The notes under the pieces are model-generated. The model did not search any database. It saw only the letters and a program-made list of their open reading frames with translations, and was not told the origin of the DNA. Of a DNA stretch of 64,000 nucleotides, positions 53,815 to 63,069 are shown piece by piece. How positions within the stretch are numbered: the first letter of the stretch is position 1; each line of letters starts with the position of its first letter. The stretch spans positions 1 to 64,000 of the forward strand of contig WPHV01000012.1 in the NCBI GenBank assembly GCA_009744235.1, written 5' to 3'. The stretch comes from Gillisella vitis (lineage in GTDB: Bacteria; Pseudomonadota; Alphaproteobacteria; Rhizobiales; Rhizobiaceae). The translations under genes and the position numbers were made by a program.

Positions 53815-54345
53815 AAGCGGTCACCCCGGAACGGATGGAGAAAATGGCAATGATTGGATGCGGGGTCAAACCATGCCCTACCCCGAATGGCAAGTGTTTT
53901 TCCGCAAAACCCGCCGAAATGCCGCCAAAGCCTTGCAATCCTGCTCCCGCGGCTTCGGCACCGCAAGCGCTATTGCACATTATTGTGACCTAGCCTGCAA
54001 AGGACCGGTTTTGCGGCAGGTGCAGACATCTTACTGACTCATCAGTCATTGGAAGGCGCGCCAATGAGATGGCCTCAACAGAGGACACGCTTCGTCAACA
54101 TGCTGATAAATATCAGTAATCTTGCGAAAATCCGCGCCAGAAAGCCGGTAATGATGATTGGTCAGCGGCCACACTTTCGCCCGCGCTAAAAATGGCGATT
54201 TGATGAAAATCAAGATGACGGATTTGTAACCCATCAAGGCAGTTTGCGGGCTGGAAATTGCCTTTGTTGCAACGCACATCATTGATCACCGGCGAGCGTT
54301 TAGGACGCGATAAGCCGGGGGAAAATTTGGATTAGGAGATTACCG
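53815..54345. other. 531-bp region upstream of ribH and the secreted protein gene
   Basis: It should contain the ribH promoter and that of the divergent gene at 54346. Features seen: a perfect FNR/FixK-type box (54200-54213) and the palindrome CTGATAAATATCAG (54103-54116, 6-bp arms). I looked for an FMN riboswitch and did not recognise one. No gene is supported. Confidence 0.5.
54200..54213. promoter_or_regulatory. Perfect FNR/FixK-type anaerobox
   Basis: TTGAT-GAAA-ATCAA matches the consensus TTGATNNNNATCAA at all ten positions. It lies about 133 bases upstream of the start of the secreted protein gene at 54346 and would suit activation with an RNA start near 54248. Oxygen control is inferred. 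Confidence 0.6.
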
Positions 54346-54714
54346 ATGAACCGTATCGGACACGTATTCAGTGCTTCCACCGTTGCCGCCATCTCTTTCG
54401 GTGGCGCATCCCAGGCCGCCGTTGAAGTGGCCTGCGAAGATGGTCGGCCCCAATCCGTACAATCCGTACAACCCGTCGTCGGCAACCGACTGACAGTCGT
54501 GCCGCTGCGTGGCCTACAGATATCCGACCCGATGCGCCAGGCGCTGGATTCGCAGGACCCACATTCCGCCCAGGCGCGCAAGTTGCAGGCCGCTATTATT
54601 GCCAATCCGAAACTGATGCGTCAGCTCGATGGCCAGGGCGTCGATGTCACCACCATTGTCGGCATGGTCACGGTAGACGACGGCAGCATATCGGTGTTTA
54701 CCGCTTCGGCTTGA
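54346..54714 (+). CDS. Small secreted protein of unknown function
   Basis: A 122-residue protein with a probable signal peptide (to about residue 24, FGGASQA) and a single cysteine (VACEDG). The mature part is soluble and ends in the repetitive hydrophobic stretch VDVTTIVGMVTVDDGSISVF. No family is recognised. A strong AGGAG site precedes the ATG. It sits on the plus strand between ribE and ribH, which are on the minus strand, behind an FNR-type box, so it may be made when oxygen is low. Confidence 0.68.
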   Translation: MNRIGHVFSASTVAAISFGGASQAAVEVACEDGRPQSVQSVQPVVGNRLTVVPLRGLQISDPMRQALDSQDPHSAQARKLQAAIIANPKLMRQLDGQGVDVTTIVGMVTVDDGSISVFTASA

Positions 54715-54775
54715 TGGATATGCGCGGAAGGAGCTACCCGGCCCTTCCGCCCTTTCTCAAAAAGCGCGTAAGTTT

Positions 54776-55387
54776 TTACGCCTTTGGAAATTCCGCAAGC
54801 CTTGCCGCATAGCGCGCCATGGTATCGACTTCGAAATTGACGAAATCGCCGACTTGCCGGTCGCCCCATGTCGTCACGTCCAGCGTGTGGCGGATCAGCA
54901 GGATGTCGAAGTCGCAGCCATCGACACCATTAACGGTCAACGAGGTTCCGTCCAGCGCAACTGAGCCCTTCGGGGCGACGAAACGGGCCAGATTCTCGGG
55001 TACGCGCAGGGTGAAGCGGGTCGCATCGCCTTCGGCTTTGATCGCCAGAATCTCGGCCTTGCCATCGACATGGCCAGAGACAATATGCCCGCCTAGCTCA
55101 TCGCCGATTTTCAACGAGCGCTCCAGATTGATCCGCGTGCCCTTTTGCCAGCTGCCGATGGTGGTTAGCCGCAGGGCTTCTTCCCAGGCTTCGACTTCGA
55201 ACCAGCGCGCATTGCTGCCCGACTCTGGCAGACCGGTCACCGTCAGGCAGGTCCCGGAATGCGCGATGGAAGCGCCCATGTCGATTGTGTCAGGATCATA
55301 GGCTGTAGCGATGCGCAGCTTTACGCCTTCCTTCAGAGGCACGATGTCTTCCACGGTGCCGATATCGGTGACAATGCCTGTAAACAT
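54776..55387 (-). CDS. ribE: Riboflavin synthase, alpha chain
   Basis: A 203-residue trimeric enzyme that dismutates two lumazines to riboflavin. Two tandem lumazine-binding repeats are visible: MFTGIVTDIGTVEDI...IAHSGTCLTV and GHIVSGHVDG...LDGTSLTVNGV. Its start touches the stop of ribD (one-base overlap), so the two are translated together. Confidence 0.95.
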   Translation of the reverse strand: MFTGIVTDIGTVEDIVPLKEGVKLRIATAYDPDTIDMGASIAHSGTCLTVTGLPESGSNARWFEVEAWEEALRLTTIGSWQKGTRINLERSLKIGDELGGHIVSGHVDGKAEILAIKAEGDATRFTLRVPENLARFVAPKGSVALDGTSLTVNGVDGCDFDILLIRHTLDVTTWGDRQVGDFVNFEVDTMARYAARLAEFPKA

Positions 55388-56487
55388 CAGAAATCCCGCT
55401 CATATTCATAAAACCGATCCGCGCCGAAGGTCACACTGCGCAGATGACGAAAATTTTCCGGTATATTGGCAGGCGTGAGCGGCGATACAAGTCCATTGCG
55501 ACCGATTTCATCCGGCCCCTGATAAAGATGGATGCGATCCACCAGGCCCGCGTCGAGGAAGGCCTTTGCCGCAGCAGCCCCACCTTCGACCAGCACGGAA
55601 GACATGCCCTGCACAGCCAGTTGACGCAGGAGATCGTCAAGATCAGCTGCCGGCCAGACATCAACGCCCGCAGCCTGCAATGCCGTGCGGCTTTCCTCAA
55701 AACTTTCCGTACAGGTAAAGGTGGAAGGCTCACCGCAGGCGCAAACCGTTGGCACCTGCCCCGCCGTTTGCACCAGTTTCGAGCCAAGAGGCAGTTCCAG
55801 CCGCCGGTCGAGCACGATGCGCAGCGGAGACAGATGGGTCTGTCCAGCCAGCCGCACCGTCAGTTCCGGGTCATCGGCTCTTGCCGTGCCGATCCCGACC
55901 AGAATGGCATCGCTCTCGGCGCGCAGCAATTGCACCTGGGTGCGGGCCAGCGGCCCGGTAATCGCCACCTGCCCCTCGCCCGCCCGGCCAATCATTCCAT
56001 CGCGCGACAGGGCCAGTTTCAGCGTCACATGCGGGCGCTGTTTCGTCTGCCGTGTCAAATAGGCAGCGAGGCCATAGCGCGCTTCACGCTCCAGCACGCC
56101 GGTCAGCACCTCGATCCCCGCATCCGTCAGGATGGACAGGCCACGGCCTGAAACACGCGGGTCCGGGTCGGTGACAGCAACCACAACCCGTGCAACGCCA
56201 GCCTCAACCAGCGCGTCAGCACAAGGCGGGGTCTTGCCATGATGGGAACAGGGTTCAAGCGTCACATAGGCCGTAGCACCGCGGGCCTTTTCGCCGGCCA
56301 CGGCAAGGGCCTGACGCTCGGCATGCGGGCGTCCGCCAATCGCTGTGACAGCGGAGCCGACAATGGTTCCGTCGGCAACAATCACACAGCCGACCGACGG
56401 ATTGGTCAGGGTTTGTCCCAGATGACTGCGACCAAGCCTAATCGCCGCTGCCATAAACCGCTGATCATCGGGCTGTTCGCACACCAT
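55387..56487 (-). CDS. ribD: Bifunctional pyrimidine deaminase/reductase RibD
   Basis: A 366-residue two-domain enzyme for the second and third steps of riboflavin synthesis. The zinc deaminase domain has HAER (His55, Glu57) and PCSHHGKTPPC (Cys80, Cys89). The C-terminal NADPH reductase domain begins near RPHVTLKLALSRDG and includes VEGGAAAAKAFLDAGLVD. It follows nrdR by 2 bases and overlaps ribE by one. Confidence 0.95.
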   Translation of the reverse strand: MVCEQPDDQRFMAAAIRLGRSHLGQTLTNPSVGCVIVADGTIVGSAVTAIGGRPHAERQALAVAGEKARGATAYVTLEPCSHHGKTPPCADALVEAGVARVVVAVTDPDPRVSGRGLSILTDAGIEVLTGVLEREARYGLAAYLTRQTKQRPHVTLKLALSRDGMIGRAGEGQVAITGPLARTQVQLLRAESDAILVGIGTARADDPELTVRLAGQTHLSPLRIVLDRRLELPLGSKLVQTAGQVPTVCACGEPSTFTCTESFEESRTALQAAGVDVWPAADLDDLLRQLAVQGMSSVLVEGGAAAAKAFLDAGLVDRIHLYQGPDEIGRNGLVSPLTPANIPENFRHLRSVTFGADRFYEYERDF

Positions 56488-56489
56488 GT

Positions 56490-56966
56490 TTACCCCGGTT
56501 CGTGATCCTGGGAAATCTTGGCGGTAATTTCAGAAATGACCTGCTCGAAATCCTCGGCATGGGAGAAATCGCGATAGACCGAGGCGTAACGCACGAAAGC
56601 CACATCATCGAGGCTTTTCAGCGCTTCCAGCACCTGCAAACCGATCTGTTCGGAGGAAATTTCCGTCTCGCCGGAGCTTTCCAAACGCCGCACGATGCCG
56701 GAAACCGCCCTTTCGATCCGGTCCCGGTCGACGGGACGTTTGCGAAGGGCGATCTCGAACGACCGCACCAGCTTGTTGCGATCGAAAGGCGCCTTACGAC
56801 CCGTCTTTTTCAACACGGTCAGCTCGCGCAGTTGCACGCGCTCGAACGTGGTGAAGCGGCCACCGCAATCCGGGCAGATCCGACGCCGGCGGATGGCGCT
56901 ATTGTCCTCCGCCGGGCGAGAATCCTTGACCTGAGTATCGTCCGAACCGCAAAACGGGCACCGCAT
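56490..56966 (-). CDS. nrdR: Transcriptional repressor NrdR
   Basis: A 158-residue repressor of ribonucleotide reductase genes that senses ATP/dATP. A zinc ribbon (MRCPFCGSD, CPDCGGRFTTFE; Cys3, 6, 31, 34) is followed by an ATP-cone domain from about 49 (LKKTGRKAPFDRNKLVRSFE). It sits between glyA (9 bases upstream) and ribD (2 bases downstream), an order conserved in this class. Confidence 0.96.
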   Translation of the reverse strand: MRCPFCGSDDTQVKDSRPAEDNSAIRRRRICPDCGGRFTTFERVQLRELTVLKKTGRKAPFDRNKLVRSFEIALRKRPVDRDRIERAVSGIVRRLESSGETEISSEQIGLQVLEALKSLDDVAFVRYASVYRDFSHAEDFEQVISEITAKISQDHEPG

Positions 56967-56975
56967 CTGGCCGCC

Positions 56976-58265
56976 TTACAGGTAAGGATACATCGGGAAA
57001 CGGCCCGTCAGGCCAACGACCTTATCGCGCACGCTTGCCTCGACGGCGCTATTGCCCTCGTCGGAATTGGCAACCTTCAGACCGTCGAGAACCTCAACGA
57101 TCAGATTGCCGATTTCGATGAATTCAACCTCCTTGAAGCCACGGGTCGTGCCAGCTGGCGTGCCGAGGCGAACACCCGAGGTGACGAAAGGCTTTTCAGG
57201 GTCGAAGGGAATGCCGTTCTTGTTGCAGGTGACATAGGCGCGGCCAAGGGCTGCCTCGGCGCGCTTGCCGGTGGCGTTCTTCTTGCGCAGGTCGACCAGC
57301 ATCAAATGGTTGTCGGTACCGCCAGAGACGATATCGAGGCCCCCCTTGACCAGGGTTTCGGACAGAGCCTTGGCGTTCTTTACCACCTGGGCCGCATAAT
57401 CCTGGAATTCCGGTTGCAAGGCTTCGCCGAAGGCAACCGCCTTGGCGGCGATCACATGCATCAGCGGGCCGCCCTGGAGGCCAGGGAAGACAGCCGAATT
57501 GAATTTCTTGGCCAGATCCTCGTCATTGGTGAGAATCATGCCGCCACGCGGGCCACGCAACGACTTGTGGGTCGTGGTGGTGGCGACGTGGCAATGCGGG
57601 AACGGCGACGGATGCTGATTGCCAGCAACCAGACCGGCGATATGGGCCATATCAACCATCAGATAGGCGCCAACTTCGTCTGCGATTTCGCGGAAGCGCT
57701 TCCAGTCCCAGATCCGCGAATAGGCTGTGCCACCGGCGATGATCAGCTTTGGCTTGTGTTTGCGGGCCGATTCAGCCACCGCATCCATATCCAGCAGATT
57801 GTCGTCCTGGCGCACGCCATAGGAGACGACGTTGAACCACTTGCCGGACATGTTGACCGGCGAACCGTGGGTCAGATGGCCCCCGGAATTCAGGTCGAGA
57901 CCCATGAAGGTATCGCCCGGCTGCAACAGCGCCAGGAACACGGCCTGGTTCATCTGCGAACCGGAATTGGGCTGAACATTGGCAAAATTGACGCCAAACA
58001 GCTTCTTGGCGCGCTCGATCGCCAATTCCTCGGCAATATCGACGAACTGACAGCCGCCATAATAGCGCTTGCCCGGATAGCCCTCGGCATATTTGTTGGT
58101 CATGATCGAGCCTTGCGCTTCCAGCACGGCGCGCGAGACGATGTTTTCAGAAGCAATCAGCTCGATTTCATGGCGTTGACGACCGAGCTCCTTTTCGATC
58201 GCACCAAAAATATCCGGATCGGTTTCGGCAAGCGGACGGGAAAAGAAAGCATCGGTATTGGCCAT
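56976..58265 (-). CDS. glyA: Serine hydroxymethyltransferase
   Basis: A 429-residue PLP enzyme that converts serine and tetrahydrofolate to glycine and methylene-tetrahydrofolate. The PLP lysine lies in TTTTHKSLRGPRGG near 231. ELIASENIVSRAVLEAQGS at the N-terminus and TSGVRLGTPAGTTRGF near the C-terminus are typical. AGGAG precedes the ATG at 58265; a longer in-frame extension is not SHMT-like. It heads the glyA-nrdR-ribD-ribE row. Confidence 0.97.
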   Translation of the reverse strand: MANTDAFFSRPLAETDPDIFGAIEKELGRQRHEIELIASENIVSRAVLEAQGSIMTNKYAEGYPGKRYYGGCQFVDIAEELAIERAKKLFGVNFANVQPNSGSQMNQAVFLALLQPGDTFMGLDLNSGGHLTHGSPVNMSGKWFNVVSYGVRQDDNLLDMDAVAESARKHKPKLIIAGGTAYSRIWDWKRFREIADEVGAYLMVDMAHIAGLVAGNQHPSPFPHCHVATTTTHKSLRGPRGGMILTNDEDLAKKFNSAVFPGLQGGPLMHVIAAKAVAFGEALQPEFQDYAAQVVKNAKALSETLVKGGLDIVSGGTDNHLMLVDLRKKNATGKRAEAALGRAYVTCNKNGIPFDPEKPFVTSGVRLGTPAGTTRGFKEVEFIEIGNLIVEVLDGLKVANSDEGNSAVEASVRDKVVGLTGRFPMYPYL

Positions 58266-58413
58266 GATCGCAGTCTCCTGAAAGCGTTGATGCGTGCGCG
58301 TCTTAACGTCCTCGCGCCCCAAGAGCAAGACAACAGAGCGACATTTGCACGCCAATGCGCGGAAGAAGATGCTTGTTCTTGTATCACCCGGTGTGCTGCC
58401 CGCGTAAAAACAC

Positions 58414-58445
58414 AAAAGGCCGCGCAACTTGAGCGCGGCCCTTTA
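58414..58445 (-). terminator. Terminator of ldtP
   Basis: GGCCGCGC (58418-58425) pairs with GCGCGGCC (58433-58440), extended by A/T pairs with one bulge. On the minus strand it is followed by TTTTGTGTTTTT. It separates ldtP from glyA. Confidence 0.8.
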
Positions 58446-58467
58446 TAAAAACGCCTGGTGCCAAGAC

Positions 58468-59793
58468 TTACTGCGGCAAATTGTCGTCCTCAATCCGGCC
58501 CGGATTTTGCTCCACGCCAATGTTGGTTTGCAGCGCCAACTGGGCATCGCCATCACGCTTGTAGATATCGTCACGGAACTGCACGACATTGTCCTTGGCC
58601 GACCACGCCGTGATGTAAACGATATAGACGGGGACTTCCTGCGAAAGCTTGATCACATTGTTCTGGCGCGTGGAGATGACCCGCTCGATTTCCTGACGGT
58701 TCCAGCCGGGCGTATCCCTCAGCAACCATGTGATCAGATCACGGACGTTCTGGACGCGCATGCAGCCGGAGGATTCAAAGCGCATCAGTTTGTTGAACAG
58801 ACCCTGCTGGGGCGTATCGTGCAGATATTCGTTGTTGGGATTGTGGAAGTTGATCTTCGTCGAGGCCATGGCGTTGATCTTGCCAGGGTCCTGACGGAAC
58901 ATCAGGTTCGGTGCCTTTGGCGCGTTCCAATCCACAGTCTCCGGAGCCACTTCCTGGCCTTTGCCATCGAAGAGACGGATATTGTTGCGCGTCAGATAGG
59001 TCGGGTCCTTGCGCATCAGCGGCACAATGTCTTTTTCGACGATTGAGCGCGGCGCAGTCCAGTAAGGATTCAGGATGACTTCATAGATCTTGGAATTGAT
59101 GGAATGGGTCGGGCGGTCGATACGGCCAACAACGGCATTGGTGCGCAACGCAACGCGATCATTTTCGACGGCCTCGATAGACATCGAGGGAATGTTGACC
59201 ATGACATACCGGTTGCCAAGATCACCGGACATTGCCTGCAGGCGCACCAGATTGGTATTGAGCTGGTTGAGGCGCACGTCGGCAGAGATATTCATGGCTT
59301 TCAGCGTATATTCGCCGAGTGCACCGTCGGTTGGAAGCCCGTGACGAGCCTGAAAACGCTTCACGGCACCATCGACATAGGTATCGAAAGAATTGGACAT
59401 GCCCGCTTCCTGGCCAAGATCGCCCGAGATCATCAGGCGTTGACGCAGCAGCTGCACGGTCGGATCAACGGACCCGAGTTTCAATTTCACCGAGGGATTG
59501 ACCTGCGGCCAACCGCCCTGGGCGACGATCTGCTGATAGGCGGAAATGGCCAATTGCAGGTTCGGCAGGTTGGTGGCGCTCAACATCGGCGAATTGGACG
59601 TGACCGAAGCGACCGCACGTGACGTCTGGGCATCGAACTGGTCGTCCCAATTGCCCCGCGACCGGGCATTGATCAGCTCGTCGACAGCGGATTGCGCCAT
59701 GGCGGTCCCGGCCAGCGTGGATGCTCCCACCAATGCAGCGCCTCTCAGCAATGCTCTGCGAGAGACCGAAACCAGTTTAATCTTGTCCGCCAT
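58468..59793 (-). CDS. ldtP: L,D-transpeptidase of the LdtP/YcbB type
   Basis: A 441-residue exported enzyme that remodels peptidoglycan through L,D-crosslinks. The N-terminus has a twin-arginine-like signal (RRALLRGAALVGASTLAGTA). A peptidoglycan-binding helix bundle follows near 110-165 (RFQARHGLPTDGALG). The YkuD catalytic domain has YLHDTPQQGLFN (His near 324) and the nucleophile in FESSGCMRVQNV (Cys near 343). The name comes from the adjacent LdtR-type regulator, as in the Liberibacter LdtR-LdtP pair. Confidence 0.88.
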   Translation of the reverse strand: MADKIKLVSVSRRALLRGAALVGASTLAGTAMAQSAVDELINARSRGNWDDQFDAQTSRAVASVTSNSPMLSATNLPNLQLAISAYQQIVAQGGWPQVNPSVKLKLGSVDPTVQLLRQRLMISGDLGQEAGMSNSFDTYVDGAVKRFQARHGLPTDGALGEYTLKAMNISADVRLNQLNTNLVRLQAMSGDLGNRYVMVNIPSMSIEAVENDRVALRTNAVVGRIDRPTHSINSKIYEVILNPYWTAPRSIVEKDIVPLMRKDPTYLTRNNIRLFDGKGQEVAPETVDWNAPKAPNLMFRQDPGKINAMASTKINFHNPNNEYLHDTPQQGLFNKLMRFESSGCMRVQNVRDLITWLLRDTPGWNRQEIERVISTRQNNVIKLSQEVPVYIVYITAWSAKDNVVQFRDDIYKRDGDAQLALQTNIGVEQNPGRIEDDNLPQ

Positions 59794-60205
59794 AGTCTTC
59801 TATTTCCCTACCGATCCACCGATCCCGAAACCCTTTAGCCCATGGGAGACGATCAGGTCCCATGAAGGCCTTGTGCTTAATAAAGCCGGAGGCGTTCCGC
59901 AATCATTGTTTTCATCGCAGGAAACGTTTGCCGCTATCGCTTGTTCCCAAAGCCCTCTGCCCTACAGAATTCTTTAGAACCCAGGCGAAGGCAAGGCTTC
60001 AGCTCGGGTCGAGCAACCAGCTTATTCCACAGTCTGGCGGTCCCATATCAATATGGCCAAAGCTTGTCAGGCCCGATGCGCTCACAACACTGTGTTGAAT
60101 AAGCGTGCGCGCATCAAAACGAAGCGAGGCGATATCGATCTGCCGGGATTGATGACCGTTACCGGTCGATCAAGGCAGCAAAGCCAGACATTGCAGCCGG
60201 TTGGC
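59794..60205. other. ldtR-ldtP intergenic region
   Basis: These 412 bases lie upstream of ldtP and downstream of ldtR on the minus strand. They should contain the ldtP promoter and the expected LdtR target site. I could not single out an operator. Short plus-strand frames here look non-coding. Confidence 0.4.
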
Positions 60206-60718
60206 CTACATCCGATAGGCGATCGTGTCGTTCCAGAAGCGATCGAGACGCTGCAACAACCTGTTCATCTGGTTGAATTCGTCAGGACCGATGCCGCCGA
60301 CCTTCTGGATGGAGCCGACGTGACGCTCATAGAGCTTGGCGACGGTTTCGGCGATATCCTGGCCTTCTGGTGTCAGGGAAATACGGACCGAACGGCGGTC
60401 GACACGCGAGCGGGAATGATTGATGAAACCGAGGTCCACCAGCTTCTTGACGTTATAGGAAACGTTGGAGCCGAGGTAGTAACCGCGAGACCGCAATTCA
60501 CCGGCCGTCAGCTCGGAATTGCCGATGTTAAACAGCAGCAAAGCCTGAACAGCATTGACGTCGTTGCGGCCCTGACGGTCGAATTCGTCCTTGATGACGT
60601 CGAGCAGGCGGCGGTGCAGGCGCTCCACCAGATGCAGGGAATCAAGATAGAGAGAACGGATGGTCTGCTCTTCGTGATCGATAGCGGACACCTGCGGTTT
60701 GATCTTTGTCGTGGTCAT
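60206..60718 (-). CDS. ldtR: MarR-family regulator LdtR
   Basis: A 170-residue winged-helix regulator: ELTAGELRSRGYYLGSNVSY, NVKKLVDLGFINHSRSRVDR with a long N-terminal helix and FNQMNRLLQRLDRFWNDTI at the C-terminus. This is the pattern of LdtR, which in Liberibacter activates the L,D-transpeptidase gene ldtP and affects cell-wall and osmotic tolerance. Its neighbour ldtP on the same strand supports the assignment. Confidence 0.85.
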   Translation of the reverse strand: MTTTKIKPQVSAIDHEEQTIRSLYLDSLHLVERLHRRLLDVIKDEFDRQGRNDVNAVQALLLFNIGNSELTAGELRSRGYYLGSNVSYNVKKLVDLGFINHSRSRVDRRSVRISLTPEGQDIAETVAKLYERHVGSIQKVGGIGPDEFNQMNRLLQRLDRFWNDTIAYRM

Positions 60719-60866
60719 ATCGTCTGCCTCACTGTTTGGGTGGCGGCCTTGTTGGTTTCCAACCGCCTTGTGAGTGACAATATCGAATGCAGATAAAATT
60801 CTATTTAAAACGCAGGCTTAACAGAGGCTTACCATTCAGCCTGCTTGTATCAGGGTAAACCATTCC

Positions 60867-61286
60867 TTATGCCGTGGCGCGCCGACGCTTTTGCATCAGG
60901 ATTGCCAGGCGGAAAGCGATATAAACGACGGCGACAATCAGATGGAATGCGACGATCAGCGGATCGCGTCCGAAAATGCCCGGCCATACGGCATGCATCA
61001 GGATCTGGCCGCTGGCGGCAATCACCCAGATGACCGGCCCCCAGGAGACCGTCATCCACAACCCAACCCCTGCCACCGGCAGCATCACGGCAAGCCCGCA
61101 GCTGGCAATGCGCCAAGGCACATTCATCAGGTCGAACCGCCCAAGGCCGTCACCGGCAAAGCCCACCAGCAGGCCCCAGAACTGTAAGCCCAGCCAAAGG
61201 CAGGCAAGCGCAACAACGCGCAGGAAGAGCACGAACAACAGGTCTACCAGGCTGGGTTTTGGCGTATGGACGACATCATCAATCAT
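60867..61286 (-). CDS. Small membrane protein (DUF6163-like)
   Basis: A 139-residue protein with four hydrophobic helices (about 14-44, 56-76, 83-101, 109-131) and a basic tail QKRRRATA. It resembles a family (DUF6163) found in Rhizobiales next to ldtR and hemB; I recall no function. The ATG at 61286 has only GCAGG close by, and an ATG at 61304 is an alternative. Confidence 0.65.
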   Translation of the reverse strand: MIDDVVHTPKPSLVDLLFVLFLRVVALACLWLGLQFWGLLVGFAGDGLGRFDLMNVPWRIASCGLAVMLPVAGVGLWMTVSWGPVIWVIAASGQILMHAVWPGIFGRDPLIVAFHLIVAVVYIAFRLAILMQKRRRATA

Positions 61287-61492
61287 CCTGCGACGATATC
61301 GCATAATTGACCGGACCGGTATCGGCGACAGGTGAAATTTATGGGGAGACAAACAATCCGCGGACGGTTTTACCCGAGCATCGCTATGCCCGGGGGTGGG
61401 TGTGGGGGCGGTCAGGTTGCCGCAGTGGGCAAACATCCCGGTGCATGATAAACGGCATCATAAGAGAGCAGGCCTGAAGACTGGAGACCGCG

Positions 61493-62506
61493 ATGACCAA
61501 CAAGACCCACCTCGTCGACGATATTACCGGCCACCGGCGCATGCGCCGCAACCGCAAGGCGGACTGGACGCGCCGGATGGTCCAGGAAAGCCGGTTGACG
61601 GTGGACGATCTGATCTGGCCGATATTTCTCGTGCCCGGCAGCGGCATCGCCGAGCCGATCGCCGCCATGCCGGGGGTCAACAGGATGAGCGTCGACAAGG
61701 CCGTCGAGGCGGTGAAGGAAGCTGCCGATCTCGGCATTCCCGCCATTGCCACCTTTCCGAATATCGAGATGAACCTGCGTGACCAGACGGGCTCCCATAT
61801 CCTGGAAGCCAATAACCTGCTCAACCAGGCGACAGCCGCCATCAAGAAAGCCGTCTCCAACATCGGCGTGATTACCGATGTGGCGCTGGACCCGTTCACC
61901 AGCCATGGGCATGACGGTATTTTGCGCGGCGATGATATCGTCAATGACGAAACGGTCGATCAGGTGGTCAAGGCCGCCATCCTGCAAGCCGATGCCGGCT
62001 CCGACATTATTGCGCCGTCGGAAATGATGGATGGGCGAATCGGCGCCATCCGCCGCGGGCTCGACGCTGCCGGTCACCAGTCGGTCGGCATCATGTCCTA
62101 TGCGACGAAATTCTCCTCCGGCTATTACGGCCCCTATCGCGAGGCGATTTCCACCGCAGGCCTGCTGAAGGGCGACAAGAACAGCTATTACATCAGCCCG
62201 GCCAATGGCACCGAAGCGGTGCGCGATGCTGCCATGGATGTCGAGGAAGGGGCGGATATGCTGATGGTCAAGCCCGGCCTGCCCTATCTGGATATCTGCT
62301 GGCGTCTCAAGGAAGCCTTCAGCCTGCCGGTCTTCGCCTATCAGGTGTCAGGCGAATATGCACAGATCAAAGCGGCGGGTCTGAATGGCTGGATCGACGA
62401 GGAGCGAGTGATGATGGAAACGCTGCTCTGCTTCAAACGGGCCGGATGCGACGGCATTTTGAGTTATTTTGCCGTGGAAGCGGCAAAGCGGCTGGCCAAA
62501 AGCTGA
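61493..62506 (+). CDS. hemB: Delta-aminolevulinic acid dehydratase (porphobilinogen synthase)
   Basis: A 337-residue enzyme joining two 5-aminolevulinates in heme synthesis. The Schiff-base lysines are in SYATKFSSGYYGPYR (near 205) and MLMVKPGLPYLD (near 259). The metal site segment reads DVALDPFTSHGHDG without the zinc cysteines, so it is the Mg-dependent alphaproteobacterial type. A GGAG site precedes the ATG. Confidence 0.96.
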   Translation: MTNKTHLVDDITGHRRMRRNRKADWTRRMVQESRLTVDDLIWPIFLVPGSGIAEPIAAMPGVNRMSVDKAVEAVKEAADLGIPAIATFPNIEMNLRDQTGSHILEANNLLNQATAAIKKAVSNIGVITDVALDPFTSHGHDGILRGDDIVNDETVDQVVKAAILQADAGSDIIAPSEMMDGRIGAIRRGLDAAGHQSVGIMSYATKFSSGYYGPYREAISTAGLLKGDKNSYYISPANGTEAVRDAAMDVEEGADMLMVKPGLPYLDICWRLKEAFSLPVFAYQVSGEYAQIKAAGLNGWIDEERVMMETLLCFKRAGCDGILSYFAVEAAKRLAKS

Positions 62507-62610
62507 CGGTTTTCGGTGGGACGCTGCCCCATGCAAGGGTCCCCGATAGAAGACAATTGTATTTTGGACCGGAGCATCCCATATCATCGTGATCGACCAA
62601 GGAGACGATC

Positions 62611-63069
62611 ATGAGCTTCGATCCGAATATGACCACCGTGGCTCCCACCGACTGGCGCGCCTATAGCGGCGTGCTATCGCGCCGGGTCTTTGCCTTCATC
62701 ATCGACTATGTCCTGGTCGGGCTCCTTTGGGTTCCCGCCGCCGTCGTGGTGTTTTTCCTTGGCGTCATCACGCTTGGCCTCGGCTGGCTCCTTTATCCCA
62801 TTCTGTTTTTCATTGTCGCGGGCCTTTATTTCGGCCTGTCGCTGGCTGGACGCACTCAGGCGACACCTGGCATGCGGGCCATGGGAATTGCCATGATTCG
62901 ACTGGATGGCAGCAAGATCGATTTCGTAACCGCCATTGCCCATCTAGCCCTGTTCTGGATTCTCAACTCCGTGCTGACACCACTGATCCTGCTGGCAGGC
63001 CTGTTTACCGATCGCTCGCGATTGGTCCATGACTTGCTACTCGGCACCGCTGCGCTTCGCGCTGGCTGA
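62611..63069 (+). CDS. RDD-family membrane protein
   Basis: A 152-residue protein with the RDD domain: VLSRRVFAFIIDYVLVGLLW, LSLAGRTQATPGMRAMGIAM and LFTDRSRLVHDLLLGTAAL. It has three or four helices. The role of RDD proteins is mostly unknown; a few act in ion transport. An AAGGAG site lies 6 bases before the ATG. It sits between hemB and bpt, an order common in rhizobia. Confidence 0.85.
   Translation: MSFDPNMTTVAPTDWRAYSGVLSRRVFAFIIDYVLVGLLWVPAAVVVFFLGVITLGLGWLLYPILFFIVAGLYFGLSLAGRTQATPGMRAMGIAMIRLDGSKIDFVTAIAHLALFWILNSVLTPLILLAGLFTDRSRLVHDLLLGTAALRAG

Noticed and set aside
58266..58430. Possible glycine riboswitch upstream of glyA
   Set aside because: No conserved aptamer core was recognisable on the minus strand.
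56502..58448. A 648-codon plus-strand frame opposite nrdR and glyA
   Set aside because: Antisense shadow spanning two well-identified genes; no recognisable protein.
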